DNA from: Phytohabitans aurantiacus
Lineage (GTDB): Bacteria; Actinomycetota; Actinomycetes; Mycobacteriales; Micromonosporaceae
DNA: 64,000 nucleotides
NCBI RefSeq assembly: GCF_027923225.1
Contig: NZ_BSDI01000026.1
Coordinates: 54,266 to 118,265, forward strand
Direction: 5' to 3'
In this document: positions 55,513-64,000 of the stretch, piece after piece
How positions within the stretch are numbered: the stretch's first letter is position 1
Layout of the letters: the number at the start of each line of letters is the position of its first letter
Translations under genes and position numbers: made by a program
Notes under the pieces: generated by a model
Told to the model about the DNA's origin: nothing
The model's database searches: none
The model's input: only the letters and a program-made list of their open reading frames with translations

Positions 55513-55797
55513 ATGACCGTCAAGCTCATCGCCCAGCTCCATGTCCAGGACTTCGACGCCTTCAAGGCCGTCTTCGACTCGGTGAGCCAGCTGCGGAAGG
55601 AGCACGGCGCCACCGGGCACCGGCTTCACCGTGGTCTGGACGACCGCAACAAGGTCGTCGTTGTCACCGAGTACCGGGATGCCGACGAGGCGCGCGGGTT
55701 CGCGCAGAGCACCGAGCTGAAGGAGGCTCAGGAGCGGGCCGGCGTCGAAGCCCGCGACTTCACCCTGTACGAAGAGGTCGAGGACGTCACGTACTGA
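55513..55797 (+). CDS. small dimeric alpha/beta-barrel protein (ABM/cyclase-like)
   Basis: A 94-residue protein with the ferredoxin-like ABM or stress-response barrel pattern: a first strand MTVKLIAQLHVQDFDAFKAVF, then TGHRLHRGLDDRNKVVVVTEYRDADEARGF. Similar small proteins act as monooxygenases, cyclases or binding proteins; no catalytic residue is recognisable. The ATG at 55513 has GGAGG at good distance. Its stop overlaps the convergent LtrA-like gene by 11 bases. Confidence 0.75.
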   Translation: MTVKLIAQLHVQDFDAFKAVFDSVSQLRKEHGATGHRLHRGLDDRNKVVVVTEYRDADEARGFAQSTELKEAQERAGVEARDFTLYEEVEDVTY

Positions 55798-56814
55798 CCC
55801 GACTCGCCGCGGCGCGTGCCTCGATCATCAGCATCGCCAACAGCACCACGATCAGCATGACGAGCTGGCCGACGCCGATCAGTAGTCCCAGCGGGATCGT
55901 CGCCAGCGCGAGCACCGCCCCGCCCGCACGGAAGCGCGTGCTGCCGATGCGTAGCACGCGCCGGAACGCCGCGTCTCCGAGCAGGTACAGGGCGACGCCC
56001 AGCGCGAGCGTGACCGCTTCGGCCAGCTTCAGCTCGTCGCCGGCGTGCCCGATCACCTTCTTCACGCCGGCGGCCGCCACCACGATGCCCAGCAGCAGTA
56101 CATAGTGTGCGTAACCGTAGGCGCGCACCGCCACCGTCGCCCGCCGTTCCCGCGGGACCGCGCTGAGCGCGTGCTCAGCCGCCGCGTCGCCCTCTCCAAA
56201 GTAGACCCACCACATCAGGTACGACAAAGTCAGTCCCAGGGCGGCCACGGTGACGAGCGTCAGGTCGACGTCGAGACCGGCGGCACCGACACCAATGGCC
56301 ACAATGGACTCGCCCAACGCGATGATCACCACGAGCCCGTGCCGCTCGACGAAGTGGCCCGGCGAGATGGTGAAGCCGCCGAGCTGCCGCACGTACGGCG
56401 CCGCCGCGATGAGCAGGATCGCCAGCGCCCACGCGCCGTATCGCCACTCGTCAGGCAGGAAGCCGCCCACCAGCACCAGAAGCGCAATGGCCAGGTTGAT
56501 CGGTGCGAGCCGCCGCATCGCCTGCGCCGAGCCGGGGCCGCCCGCGATCACGAATAGTCGACGAGGACAAGGGTGCGTCGCAGGCGGTTGTTGGGGACGA
56601 CGGCGTTGGTGAGCCACGCGAAACCGTCGTACATCCACATGATGATGCCCAGCATCAGCGCGACGTGGACCGCGACGCGGGCGCTGAGGTCGTCGGCGAG
56701 CAGCCCGGTGAGCTGGGTCAGCGTGAAGACGAAAACGAGGTCGAAGAAGAGTTCCAGCGTGCTGACCCGCACGGCCGGCTCGGCGGCACCTCTCCGCTGC
56801 TGCGTCTCGGACAC
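55787..56814 (-). pseudogene. LtrA-family membrane protein, frameshifted and internally deleted
   Basis: Low temperature requirement protein A-like sequence split in two frames. The N-terminal part (56814-56548, 88 codons) has LELFFDLVFVFTLTQLTGLL and MLGIIMWMYDGFAWLTNAV and then stops after LVLVDYS. The C-terminal part (about 56562-55787) continues in another frame with FVIAGGPGSAQAMRRLAPINLAIALL and on to the usual helices. Besides the frame change, roughly 40-60 residues expected between these parts in LtrA are missing, so a sequencing error alone does not explain it. Probably non-functional. Confidence 0.7.
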
Positions 56815-56863
56815 ACGGTCAGTTTAGGTACGCGTCAAGCCCGATCCAGGCACGCGCTTTCCC

Positions 56864-56874
56864 CGAAAGTTTCG
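56864..56874. promoter_or_regulatory. LacI-type operator candidate upstream of the second sugar importer
   Basis: CGAAA-G-TTTCG, an 11-bp inverted repeat 47 bp upstream of the promoter -35. The CGAA/TTCG arms fit LacI-family operators of sugar genes. Confidence 0.4.
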
Positions 56875-56920
56875 CCAACCGCGCCCCGAACGGCGGCCAT
56901 CACGCCGACTCAGGTCGATA

Positions 56921-56949
56921 TTGACACGCCTCCTTCCGCTGCATACGTT
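56921..56949 (+). promoter_or_regulatory. sigma-70-type promoter of the second sugar ABC operon
   Basis: TTGACA (56921-56926), 17 bases, TACGTT (56944-56949), 43 bp before the GTG start; GGAGG lies at 56983-56987. The hexamers and spacing are the same as at 12525-12553. Confidence 0.65.
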
Positions 56950-56992
56950 GGCCTGAATCTCTCCGTAAACTTTCCGGTATCCGGAGGTCAGC

Positions 56993-58318
56993 GTGGCACA
57001 CAGTGCGATGTCCCGACGGAGTTTCCTCAACCTCGCGGCCGGCACCGGCGCGGGGGTGGCGCTCGCCGCCTGCGGCAGCTCGGGCCCGGGCCAGGGCGAG
57101 GGTGGCAGCGAGGCCACTTACTGGTACCTGACGGGTGCGCCGGGCGAGCAGATCCGCACGAACACCGTCAACCGCTTCAACAAGGCGAACTCCGACAGTC
57201 AAATCAAACCCACCGCGTTCGAGAACGACGCGTACAAGACGAAGATCAGGACCGCGATCGGCGCCGGCCAGGCGCCGACCATCATCTGGGGCTGGGGTGG
57301 CGGCGGCCTGAAGAGTTGGGTCGACGCCGGCCAGGTCGACGACCTGACGGACTGGTTCGCCCAGAACCCCGCGGTCAAGGACCGGCTGTTCCCGTCGTCG
57401 TTCGGCGCCGCGACGGTCAACGGCAAGATCTACGCGATGCCGTGCGAGACGGTCGAGCCGATCGTGCTGTTCTACGACAAGCGGGCGTTCGACAAGATCA
57501 AGGCCGAGCCGCCGCAGTCGTGGGGCGAGATCATGTCGCTGGTGCCGAGGTTCAACGCGGCCGGCATCGCGCCGTTCTCGCTCGCCGGGCAGTCTCGCTG
57601 GACCAACATGATGTGGCTGGAGTTCCTCTTCGACCGTATCGGCGGCCCCGAGGTGTTCCAGGCCGTCTTCGACGGTGAGAAGGGTGCCTGGTCCAACCCG
57701 GCGTCGCTCGACGCGCTCACCAAGATCCAGGATTTGATCAAGGCCAACGGCTTCGTCAAGGGCTTCTCGTCCGTCGTCGCCGACGCCAACGCCGACCAGG
57801 CCCTGCTCTACACCGGCAAGGCCGCGATGATGGTGCACGGCACGTGGACGTACGGGTCCATGGCGGAGGAAGGCGGCAACTTCGTCTCCGGCGGCAACCT
57901 CGGCTTCATGAACTTCCCGCCGGTCGAGGGCGGCAAGGGCGACCCGAGCGACACCGTCGGCAACCCCGGCCAGTACCTGGCGATCTCCTCGAAGGCGTCC
58001 GCCGAGCAGAAGGAGACGGCGAAGAAGTTCTTCAGCACCGCGGTACTCGACGACACCGAGATCGGCGAGTGGCTCGACACCGGCGGCGTGCCCATCGTCA
58101 AGGGCAGCGAAAGCAAGATCGCCAGCTCCAAGGCGCCGGAGTTCCTCACGTTCGTCAACGAGACCGCGAGCAAGGCCAAGGTCTTCGCGCAGTCCTGGGA
58201 CCAGGCGCTGAGCCCGACCGCCGCCGAGAAGCTGCTGGACAACATCGCCAAACTCTTCCAGCTGTCGATCACACCCCAGCAGTACGTTGACAACATGAAC
58301 CAGGTCATCGGCCAATGA
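56993..58318 (+). CDS. sugar ABC transporter solute-binding lipoprotein
   Basis: A 441-residue binding protein. The N-terminus combines a twin-arginine-like SRRSFLNLA and a lipobox LAAC with C27. The fold is bacterial solute-binding family 1 (GQAPTIIWGWGGGGL, YAMPCETVEPIVLFYDKRAF). GTG start with GGAGG 5 bases upstream. It captures a sugar or oligosaccharide outside the membrane for the two permeases that follow. The specificity is unknown; similar proteins bind xylo- or cello-oligosaccharides. Confidence 0.93.
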   Translation: MAHSAMSRRSFLNLAAGTGAGVALAACGSSGPGQGEGGSEATYWYLTGAPGEQIRTNTVNRFNKANSDSQIKPTAFENDAYKTKIRTAIGAGQAPTIIWGWGGGGLKSWVDAGQVDDLTDWFAQNPAVKDRLFPSSFGAATVNGKIYAMPCETVEPIVLFYDKRAFDKIKAEPPQSWGEIMSLVPRFNAAGIAPFSLAGQSRWTNMMWLEFLFDRIGGPEVFQAVFDGEKGAWSNPASLDALTKIQDLIKANGFVKGFSSVVADANADQALLYTGKAAMMVHGTWTYGSMAEEGGNFVSGGNLGFMNFPPVEGGKGDPSDTVGNPGQYLAISSKASAEQKETAKKFFSTAVLDDTEIGEWLDTGGVPIVKGSESKIASSKAPEFLTFVNETASKAKVFAQSWDQALSPTAAEKLLDNIAKLFQLSITPQQYVDNMNQVIGQ

Positions 58319-59241
58319 CAGGCCTCGCTCCGCCCGCCGTCCGGGTTCGGCCAGCGACCGGCTCTGCCGGCGGGCGTAGCGGGTCGATCGCGTGGATGGC
58401 CCTGCCCGCGCTCGCGATCTTCGTCGCGTTCGGCGTCATACCGCTCGTCGGCGTACTGCTGCTCAGCTTCACCCGCTGGAACGGGATCGGCGCGATCCAC
58501 CCGGCCGGCCTCGACAGCTGGCGCACCGTGCTCACCGACCCTGGCCTGCCGCACGCGCTGTGGGTGACGTTTCTGGTGATGGCGCTGTCGTGGGCCTTCC
58601 AGACGCCGATGAGCCTGCTCATGGGCGTGTTCCTCGCCGGGCATCAGCGATACCGCGAGATCCTGGCCATCGTGTACGTCGTGCCGCTGCTGCTGAGCTC
58701 GGCGGCGCTCGCCATCACGTACAAGGCGTTGCTGGACCCCAACTTCGGCCTCGGCGCCGGCCTGGGCATCCCCCTGCTGGCGCAGGACTGGCTGGGCCGC
58801 AGCACCCTCGCGCTCTGCGTCGTCGTCTTCGTGGTGTCGTGGCAGTTCATACCGTTTCACGCGCTGATCTACCAGGGCGGGGTGCGGCAGATCCCGGTGA
58901 CCCTTTACGAGGCGGCGCAGATCGACGGGGCAGGGCGGATCCGGCAGTTCTTCAGCATCACGCTCCCCCAGCTCAAGTACACGATCATCACCTCGTCGAC
59001 GCTGATGGTCGTCGGGTCCTTGACCTTCTTCGACCTGATCTTCGTGCTCACCGAGGGCGGCCCCGGCGACGCGACCCGCGTGCTCGCCCTCGACATGTAC
59101 AAGCGGGGCTTCCAGGCCAACCTGATGGGGCCCGCCAGCGCGATCGCGGTCATCCTCGTTCTCGTCGGCCTGGCGCTGGCGCTGCTGCTGCGCCGGCTCG
59201 GCGGTCGCGACGCCAGCGCGAGCCAGCAGGAAGGAATGTGA
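58315..59241 (+). CDS. sugar ABC transporter permease (MalF/UgpA-like)
   Basis: A 308-residue inner-membrane permease with six hydrophobic segments and the EAA loop EAAQIDGAGRIRQFFSITLP near residue 200. It overlaps the binding-protein gene by 4 bases (ATGA). Together with the next gene it forms the transmembrane channel. No ATPase is encoded here. Confidence 0.92.
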   Translation: MTGLAPPAVRVRPATGSAGGRSGSIAWMALPALAIFVAFGVIPLVGVLLLSFTRWNGIGAIHPAGLDSWRTVLTDPGLPHALWVTFLVMALSWAFQTPMSLLMGVFLAGHQRYREILAIVYVVPLLLSSAALAITYKALLDPNFGLGAGLGIPLLAQDWLGRSTLALCVVVFVVSWQFIPFHALIYQGGVRQIPVTLYEAAQIDGAGRIRQFFSITLPQLKYTIITSSTLMVVGSLTFFDLIFVLTEGGPGDATRVLALDMYKRGFQANLMGPASAIAVILVLVGLALALLLRRLGGRDASASQQEGM

Positions 59242-59242
59242 C

Positions 59243-60148
59243 ATGGCGACGCTGACGACCGATACCGGCAGGGCAGCCGGCGCGCCACCCGGGCAGGGGC
59301 CACGGGGCCGTGCCCGGAGCGGTGGCCTCGGGCGCTTCAACGTCCTGGGCGGGCTGGCCGGCTGGGTGTGGCTGGTGATCGTCGTGGTGCCGCTCTACTG
59401 GATCGTCATCACCAGCCTCAAGGAACGCTCGAGCTACTACGCACAGAACCCGCTCGCCCCGCCGTCCGACCCGACGCTTGCGAACTACCGGCTTGTCATC
59501 GAGTCGGAGTTCGTCCGCTACCTGACCAACAGCGTCATCGTGACGGTCGGCTCGGTCGTGCCCGCCGTCCTGGTCTCGTTCATGGCCGCCTACGCCATCA
59601 TTCGCGGCTCGGCCGGCAGCCGGTTTCTGCGCTGGACCAACGTGCTGTTCCTCATGGGACTGGCCATTCCCTTGCAGGCCACCATCATTCCGGTTTACCT
59701 GATCATCATCCGGCTGCAGATGTACGACACCCTGCTCGCCATCATCCTGCCGTCGATCGCGTTCGCCGTGCCGCTGTCGGTGCTGGTACTGGCCACCTTC
59801 ATCCGCGACGTGCCGAAGGAGCTCTTCGAGTCGATGCGGATGGACGGCGCCTCCGAGTGGGGCACGCTGTGGCATCTGGCGTTTCCGTTGACCAGACCCG
59901 CGTTGGTGACCGTATCGATCTACAATGGACTGAGTATCTGGAACGGCTTCCTGCTGCCCCTGATCCTCACCCAGAGCCCCGCGCAGCGCACCCTGCCGCT
60001 CGCGCTGTGGACCTTCCAGGGCGAGTACGGCGTCAACGTACCCGCCGTGCTCGCCTCTGTCGTCCTGGCGACGCTGCCGATCCTCGTCCTGTACGCCCTC
60101 GGCCGCCGCCAGCTCCTCAGTGGACTGACACTCGGCTTCGGCAAGTAG
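59243..60148 (+). CDS. sugar ABC transporter permease (MalG/UgpE-like)
   Basis: A 301-residue second permease with six membrane segments; the EAA-type loop reads ESMRMDGASEWGTLWHLAFP near residue 190. It starts one base after the preceding stop. No hydrolase gene follows, so the degrading enzymes for the imported sugar lie elsewhere. Confidence 0.92.
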   Translation: MATLTTDTGRAAGAPPGQGPRGRARSGGLGRFNVLGGLAGWVWLVIVVVPLYWIVITSLKERSSYYAQNPLAPPSDPTLANYRLVIESEFVRYLTNSVIVTVGSVVPAVLVSFMAAYAIIRGSAGSRFLRWTNVLFLMGLAIPLQATIIPVYLIIIRLQMYDTLLAIILPSIAFAVPLSVLVLATFIRDVPKELFESMRMDGASEWGTLWHLAFPLTRPALVTVSIYNGLSIWNGFLLPLILTQSPAQRTLPLALWTFQGEYGVNVPAVLASVVLATLPILVLYALGRRQLLSGLTLGFGK

Positions 60149-60165
60149 AACACAGGTGGGCGCCG

Positions 60166-62685
60166 TCAGAGCGCGGCGAGGTGCGCGCGCACCTCGCCGG
60201 CCTCGGGCAGTTCGAATTCGTCGTACGTGGACAGTGCCGCCGCCAGGTGCTCGCGGGCGCGTTCCCGGTCACCCAGGTCGCGGTGGGCCAGCCCCAGCCC
60301 GGTATGCGCCCGCGCCTGCTGGTCACGCAGATCCGAGCCGCCCGCCGCGGCGATCGCGCCGGTGTGGTGGTCGAGCGCCTCCGCCGCACGCCCGTCGGCG
60401 CGCGCGGCTTCCCCCAGACCGTTGAGGGCCCACGGTACGCCGTCCCGGTAGCCGAGTTCCTGGAACAGCTCCAGCGCCGCCCGGTACCGCGCCGCCGCCT
60501 TGCCCGGCCAGCCGAGACGCAGTTCGAGAGCGCCCTGGCCGTCCAGTACCCATGCCTCGCCGGCCCGGTTGCCGACCTCGCGGAAGGCGACGAGCGCCGC
60601 CTGGTGATACGCGGCGGCGCTGTCGAGCCGCCCGCGGCGCGTCTCGACGACGCCGAGGTTGTAGAGCGCGAACCCCTCGGCCTCGCGGTCGCCGGCCCCG
60701 CGCAGTATGCCCAGCGCCGCCCCGATGTGCTCAGCGGCACTGTCGAACCGTCCCAGCCGCTGTTCGAGGTTGCCGATGCTGGTCAGCCCCCGGCCCGTCG
60801 CCAGGGCGTCTCCGGCGCGCCGGAAGACCTCCAGCGCCTCCTCCTGGTATCCGAGGGCCACCCGGAGGCGGTCGCGCGTGGCCTCGACGTGACCGAGGTT
60901 GCTGAGCGCCCGCGCCTCTCCGATCGCGTCGCCGGCGCGATGGAACAGGACCCGTGCGCGCTGGAGATGCTCAGCCGCCTCGTCGTGCCGGCCCAGCCGC
61001 GCCTGGATGAAGCCGAGGCTGTTCAGCGCCCCGGCGGCACCCGCGTCGTCGCCGCTCGCGACCGCCGCGGCGAGCGCGTACCCGTGCAACGCGAGCCCGA
61101 CGTCGTAGTGTCCCCCGGCGAGGTACCGGTACAGCGTGCCGGACAGGCGCACGGCGTGCGACGGGCTGTGCCGGGCGACGGCGGTCAGGCACGCCAACTC
61201 GCTGTCCAGCCACCTGCGAGCCGTCCCGGGGTCGGTCAGATCCGGGCTGGGCGTCGCCGGCCGGGCGATCCGTGGCCGCCGGAACGCCTCCGCCGGGTGC
61301 AGCGTGTCCATCGCCGTCGCGGCGGTCGCCAGGTAGTGGTCGAACAGCCTGCCGAGCGCGGCCTCGTCCTCGCCCAGCAGACCTCGCGCGTACGCCCGCA
61401 ACAGGTCGTGCATCCCGTACCGGCCGCCGCCGCGCGCCTGCACCAGGTGCTGCCGCGCCAGCAGCTCCACGGTGGAACGCGCGGTGGCCACGTCGAAGCC
61501 GGACAGCGCGGCGACCGCGTGCGCCTCGAAGTCGGTGTGCGGGTGCAGGCCCAGCAGGCCGAATACCCGGGCGGCCGCGGGCGGCAGGTGCCGCACCGAC
61601 CAGGAGAACACCGCCCGCACATCGGCACGCGGATCGCCGCCGTCGCCGAACAGGTGCTCGTCGCCCAACTCCGCGACCAGTTCCGCCAGCGGAGTGTCGG
61701 CTCGGGCGACGGCAAGCTCAGCGGCCACCCGTAGGGCCAAAGGCAGCCGGGCGCACCGCTGGACCAGTAGCCGCGCCGCATCCGGCTCGGCATCCACCCG
61801 CGCGCCGATCAGGCCGGCCAGCAGCTCGTACGCGTCCGTCTCCGGCAGCAGGTCCAGGTCGAGCCGGCGGGCACCGTGCCGCACCACCAGGCCGGCCAAC
61901 GAATCCCGGCTGGTGACCAGCACGTGGCACGACGGTGTGCCGGGCAGCAGTGGCCGCACCTGCTCGACGGAGGCCGCGTTGTCCAGCACGATCAGCAACT
62001 GCCGGTCGGCGGTCTCGCTGCGCCACCGGGCGGCGCGCTCGTCGATACCCGAGGGCAGATCCGCGCCGGTGACACCGAGCGCTTCCAGCAGCCCGGCGAG
62101 GGCGTCCTGCGCCGCCAAGGGTGCGGCCGGGTCGTAGCCGCGCAGGTCCACATAGACCTGACCGTCCGGAAACCGGCCACGCCACCGGTGCGCCCAGTGC
62201 ACCACCAGCGCGGTCTTGCCCACCCCGGCCGTGCCGGCCACCGACGAGATGACGACGGCGGTCCGCTTATTCGGTGGCGTGGCGGCCAGCGCGTCCAGTT
62301 CAGCCAACTCGCCATTTCGTCCGGTGAAGCCCGCCACGTCGGCCGGCAGCTGCCGCGGTACGACACCCTGAACCTGTGGCGGCGGCGCGCCGCCTCGCCG
62401 CAGTTCCTCGACCTGGTCGCGGGCCGTGGCCAGGGCCCGCTGCTCGGCCGGCGTCGCACCGAGCAGCCGGATCAGCACGTCGAACCGGTCCGCGGGAGCC
62501 AGGCTCGTGCCCGACAGATATCCGCCGACGATCGCGTGCGACCAGCCCGCCAGCTTCGCCAGCGCCCGGTAGCTGACCCGGTCGGCACCCGCCACCCGCG
62601 CCTGCCGCTGGCGGAGCCTGCGCAGCAGGGACGCCAGATCGGCCAAGCTCCGCACCTCCGCCGCGCCCACCGATAGTTCGTCCAC
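60166..62685 (-). CDS. STAND-type regulator: helix-turn-helix, NB-ARC ATPase, TPR
   Basis: An 839-residue signalling ATPase. An N-terminal XRE-like helix-turn-helix (about 40-70: SYRALAKLAGWSHAIVGGYL) is followed by an NB-ARC domain with P-loop VAGTAGVGKTALVVH near 140, Walker B QLLIVLDNAA and a GLPL-like CARLPLAL motif. The C-terminal 350 residues are tetratricopeptide repeats (recurring ALxNLGxxxxxxG patterns). This layout is common in actinomycete regulators related to AfsR but lacks the SARP domain. GTG at 62685 chosen (AAGGGG upstream). The target is unknown. Confidence 0.85.
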   Translation of the reverse strand: MDELSVGAAEVRSLADLASLLRRLRQRQARVAGADRVSYRALAKLAGWSHAIVGGYLSGTSLAPADRFDVLIRLLGATPAEQRALATARDQVEELRRGGAPPPQVQGVVPRQLPADVAGFTGRNGELAELDALAATPPNKRTAVVISSVAGTAGVGKTALVVHWAHRWRGRFPDGQVYVDLRGYDPAAPLAAQDALAGLLEALGVTGADLPSGIDERAARWRSETADRQLLIVLDNAASVEQVRPLLPGTPSCHVLVTSRDSLAGLVVRHGARRLDLDLLPETDAYELLAGLIGARVDAEPDAARLLVQRCARLPLALRVAAELAVARADTPLAELVAELGDEHLFGDGGDPRADVRAVFSWSVRHLPPAAARVFGLLGLHPHTDFEAHAVAALSGFDVATARSTVELLARQHLVQARGGGRYGMHDLLRAYARGLLGEDEAALGRLFDHYLATAATAMDTLHPAEAFRRPRIARPATPSPDLTDPGTARRWLDSELACLTAVARHSPSHAVRLSGTLYRYLAGGHYDVGLALHGYALAAAVASGDDAGAAGALNSLGFIQARLGRHDEAAEHLQRARVLFHRAGDAIGEARALSNLGHVEATRDRLRVALGYQEEALEVFRRAGDALATGRGLTSIGNLEQRLGRFDSAAEHIGAALGILRGAGDREAEGFALYNLGVVETRRGRLDSAAAYHQAALVAFREVGNRAGEAWVLDGQGALELRLGWPGKAAARYRAALELFQELGYRDGVPWALNGLGEAARADGRAAEALDHHTGAIAAAGGSDLRDQQARAHTGLGLAHRDLGDRERAREHLAAALSTYDEFELPEAGEVRAHLAAL

Positions 62686-62742
62686 TGTGCCCCTTCCCGG
62701 ACCCGCCTCTATCAAAGCAAGTCCGGGAAAGGAGCCTCTCGG

Positions 62743-63705
62743 TCAGGCGGCGTCGAGCCGCTCGACCGCGCCGTCGAGCAGCTTCGTGGCCTCCTTCTCG
62801 GTCAGGTCCCCGCCGTACCGGTAGATGGCCGTCTTGTTCGCCAGCAGGTGCACGCAGTACTCGCCCTTGGCGGCGCCGAGCCGGATCTGGTTGTCGGTGA
62901 CCTTCGTGTATGAGGTGCCCTTGTCGAACATCCCGCCGCCGCCAATCGGCTCGTCGCACTGGTCGGCGAGGCGCAGCTGCGCCCAGACGCTCAGCACCTC
63001 GCGGTCGGTGTCCGCCGCCGAGGCCGCCTCCACCCACCGGCACTCGAAGCTATGGATGCCCCGTTCGCCAAGCGGTGTGTCCTCCTCGGGCCCCTCGCTG
63101 ACCAGCGTGCGGAGTCCGACGGCATCCCTGACCTCCTCCTGGGTGAGCAGGTCGCAGGTGTCGGCCGCGGCCACCTTCCCCTTCGGGTCGAGCTCCTCGT
63201 CCTCGACCCGGCCCATCGCCTGCTCGGCGAGCTCCGCACAGGTACCGTCTTCCCATCTGCCCCCGTCGCTCAGGTGACGGCATTGGATGGCGAGGCTGCG
63301 GCCCTCGTTCGCGAGCACGACGGTCTGCCCGTCGCCCGCGAGACTGGACCTCTCCTCCAGTTCCAGTCTGTCGATCACGATCGGCTCGGCGCGCGCCTCC
63401 AACTCGCCATACGCCGCGAACAGGTCCAGCGTCCGCACGGTCTGGATCTCCACCATCGTTTCATCGGTCTCCCCCGAGCCGTTCCACTGGCAGATCGTGA
63501 CGCCCTCGGCGGTGATCCCCTCCGCGCGGACGGCGTCACCGGCGATCGTGTTCTCCACCACCGGTACGCCGAACGCCTCCCGCACCTCCTTCTCGGTGAG
63601 CAGGTTGCACGGCCACCCGATGTCCTGCTTCTCCTCCCCGCCACACGCGGCCAGCGTGCTCACCAGACCGAGCAGGCAGGCCGCCACGACCACCCGTTTC
63701 ACCAT
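62743..63705 (-). CDS. lipoprotein with two tandem DUF3558-like domains
   Basis: A 320-residue exported lipoprotein (signal peptide, lipobox LAAC with C21). The mature part has two related halves, each opening with the same motif: PCNLLTEKEVREAFG (about 32-46) and TCDLLTQEEVRDAVG (about 183-197), each followed by a C-x-W pair. This resembles the DUF3558 lipoprotein family, whose function is unknown. ATG at 63705 with GGGAGGG upstream. It lies 57 bases upstream of the STAND regulator on the same strand and may be co-transcribed. Confidence 0.78.
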   Translation of the reverse strand: MVKRVVVAACLLGLVSTLAACGGEEKQDIGWPCNLLTEKEVREAFGVPVVENTIAGDAVRAEGITAEGVTICQWNGSGETDETMVEIQTVRTLDLFAAYGELEARAEPIVIDRLELEERSSLAGDGQTVVLANEGRSLAIQCRHLSDGGRWEDGTCAELAEQAMGRVEDEELDPKGKVAAADTCDLLTQEEVRDAVGLRTLVSEGPEEDTPLGERGIHSFECRWVEAASAADTDREVLSVWAQLRLADQCDEPIGGGGMFDKGTSYTKVTDNQIRLGAAKGEYCVHLLANKTAIYRYGGDLTEKEATKLLDGAVERLDAA

Positions 63706-63880
63706 CCGTCCCTCCCAGATCCGCCACCGCGATCCCGGAATGATGGCCGGTCCTTTCCCTCAGAGACGCACGGCTGGACAAAGTCAGACGAGATTGGACA
63801 CCACGCACGCCACCCACGCCGCGCCGGCCGCGCAGGCCGCGCCTGGCGCGGCGCGGTCGCGCCGCCCGCTCTCTCCCGTC

Positions 63881-63917
63881 GATCAAGGGCAAATGCGCGC
63901 GGTTCGATCTGGCGGTT
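63881..63917 (+). repeat. left half of a hairpin repeat, cut by an IS30-like element
   Basis: GATCAAGGGCAAATGCGCGC matches the left arm; after GTTCGATCT at about 63910 the family sequence stops and the element end begins. The rest of 63706-63880 is G/C-rich intergenic sequence with nothing else visible. Confidence 0.65.
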
Positions 63918-64000
63918 TCAGGGGGTCAGTGCAACGAGGTGCTGGTTGAGCTTCTGGGCTGGAGTATGCCAGTTCAGGGTTTGTCGTGGCCGTCGGTTGA
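63918..64000 (-). CDS. IS30-family transposase, C-terminal end (partial)
   Basis: The last 26 codons of a gene running off the right edge: NRRPRQTLNWHTPAQKLNQH, then LVALTP and stop TGA at 63918. The N-R-P-R-x-T-L-x-W-x-T-P-A-x-K pattern is the usual C-terminus of IS30-type DDE transposases. The terminal inverted repeat should lie at about 63905-63925 but cannot be defined without the other end. Confidence 0.75.
   Translation of the reverse strand, partial: NRRPRQTLNWHTPAQKLNQHLVALTP

Overview
The window is very GC-rich, tightly packed DNA with about 55 protein genes on both strands. Many genes overlap by 4 bases, GTG starts are frequent, and NarL-type two-component systems, ROK and LacI repressors, a CU044_5270/ECF-sigma pair and a MhuD-like heme oxygenase are present. 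This points to a soil or plant-associated filamentous actinomycete, plausibly Micromonosporaceae (inference from gene content and composition only). No rRNA, tRNA or CRISPR array was seen.

Layout. 0-2.4 kb: two-component system and a small membrane protein. 2.5-9.1 kb: secreted GH5-CBM2 cellulase, an orphan secreted protein, a GH35 beta-galactosidase and a flavin monooxygenase-like enzyme. 9.1-9.7 kb: repeats, then a phosphotransferase gene. 10.8-19.3 kb: a rhamnogalacturonan-type utilisation island (LacI regulator, DUF1961, YesL/DUF624, an LplA/LplB/LplC-like importer and a YetA/PL26-like lyase). 19.3-23.6 kb: CU044_5270 protein, ECF sigma factor with a disrupted start, a double histidine-kinase-like protein and a response regulator. 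24-27.8 kb: S33 hydrolase, RraA-like protein and a CE15 glucuronoyl esterase with CBM2. 27.8-28.75 kb: a second repeat field. 28.75-36.1 kb: two MFS exporters, a methyltransferase, a GH6 cellulase, a PLP dehydratase with its LysR regulator and a MarR regulator. 36.1-44 kb: furA-katG, two cytochromes P450, and a UvrA-like ABC protein followed by a MhuD-like heme oxygenase. 44.2-50 kb: ROK and AraC regulators, PhyH dioxygenase, DEAD-box helicase, YciO/YrdC protein and HAD phosphatase. 50-56.8 kb: a copper monooxygenase-like lipoprotein, another two-component system, an MMPL transporter, a small ABM-fold protein and a broken LtrA gene. 57-60.1 kb: a second sugar ABC importer. 60.2-64 kb: STAND/TPR regulator, a duplicated-domain lipoprotein and the end of an IS30-like transposase.

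The dominant theme is plant cell-wall use: cellulose (GH5, GH6), galactosides (GH35), glucuronoxylan-lignin esters (CE15) and pectin rhamnogalacturonan (LacI/Lpl/YetA), fed by two sugar ABC importers. The two importer operons share the same promoter pattern (TTGACA, 17 bases, TACGTT). A second theme is oxidative and heme biology (KatG, FurA, P450s, MhuD).

The least explained feature is a family of 57-bp hairpins, each normally joined to a 19-bp half copy. It occurs in two similarly organised arrays 19 kb apart and as isolated copies. An IS30-like element lies against a half copy at the right edge.
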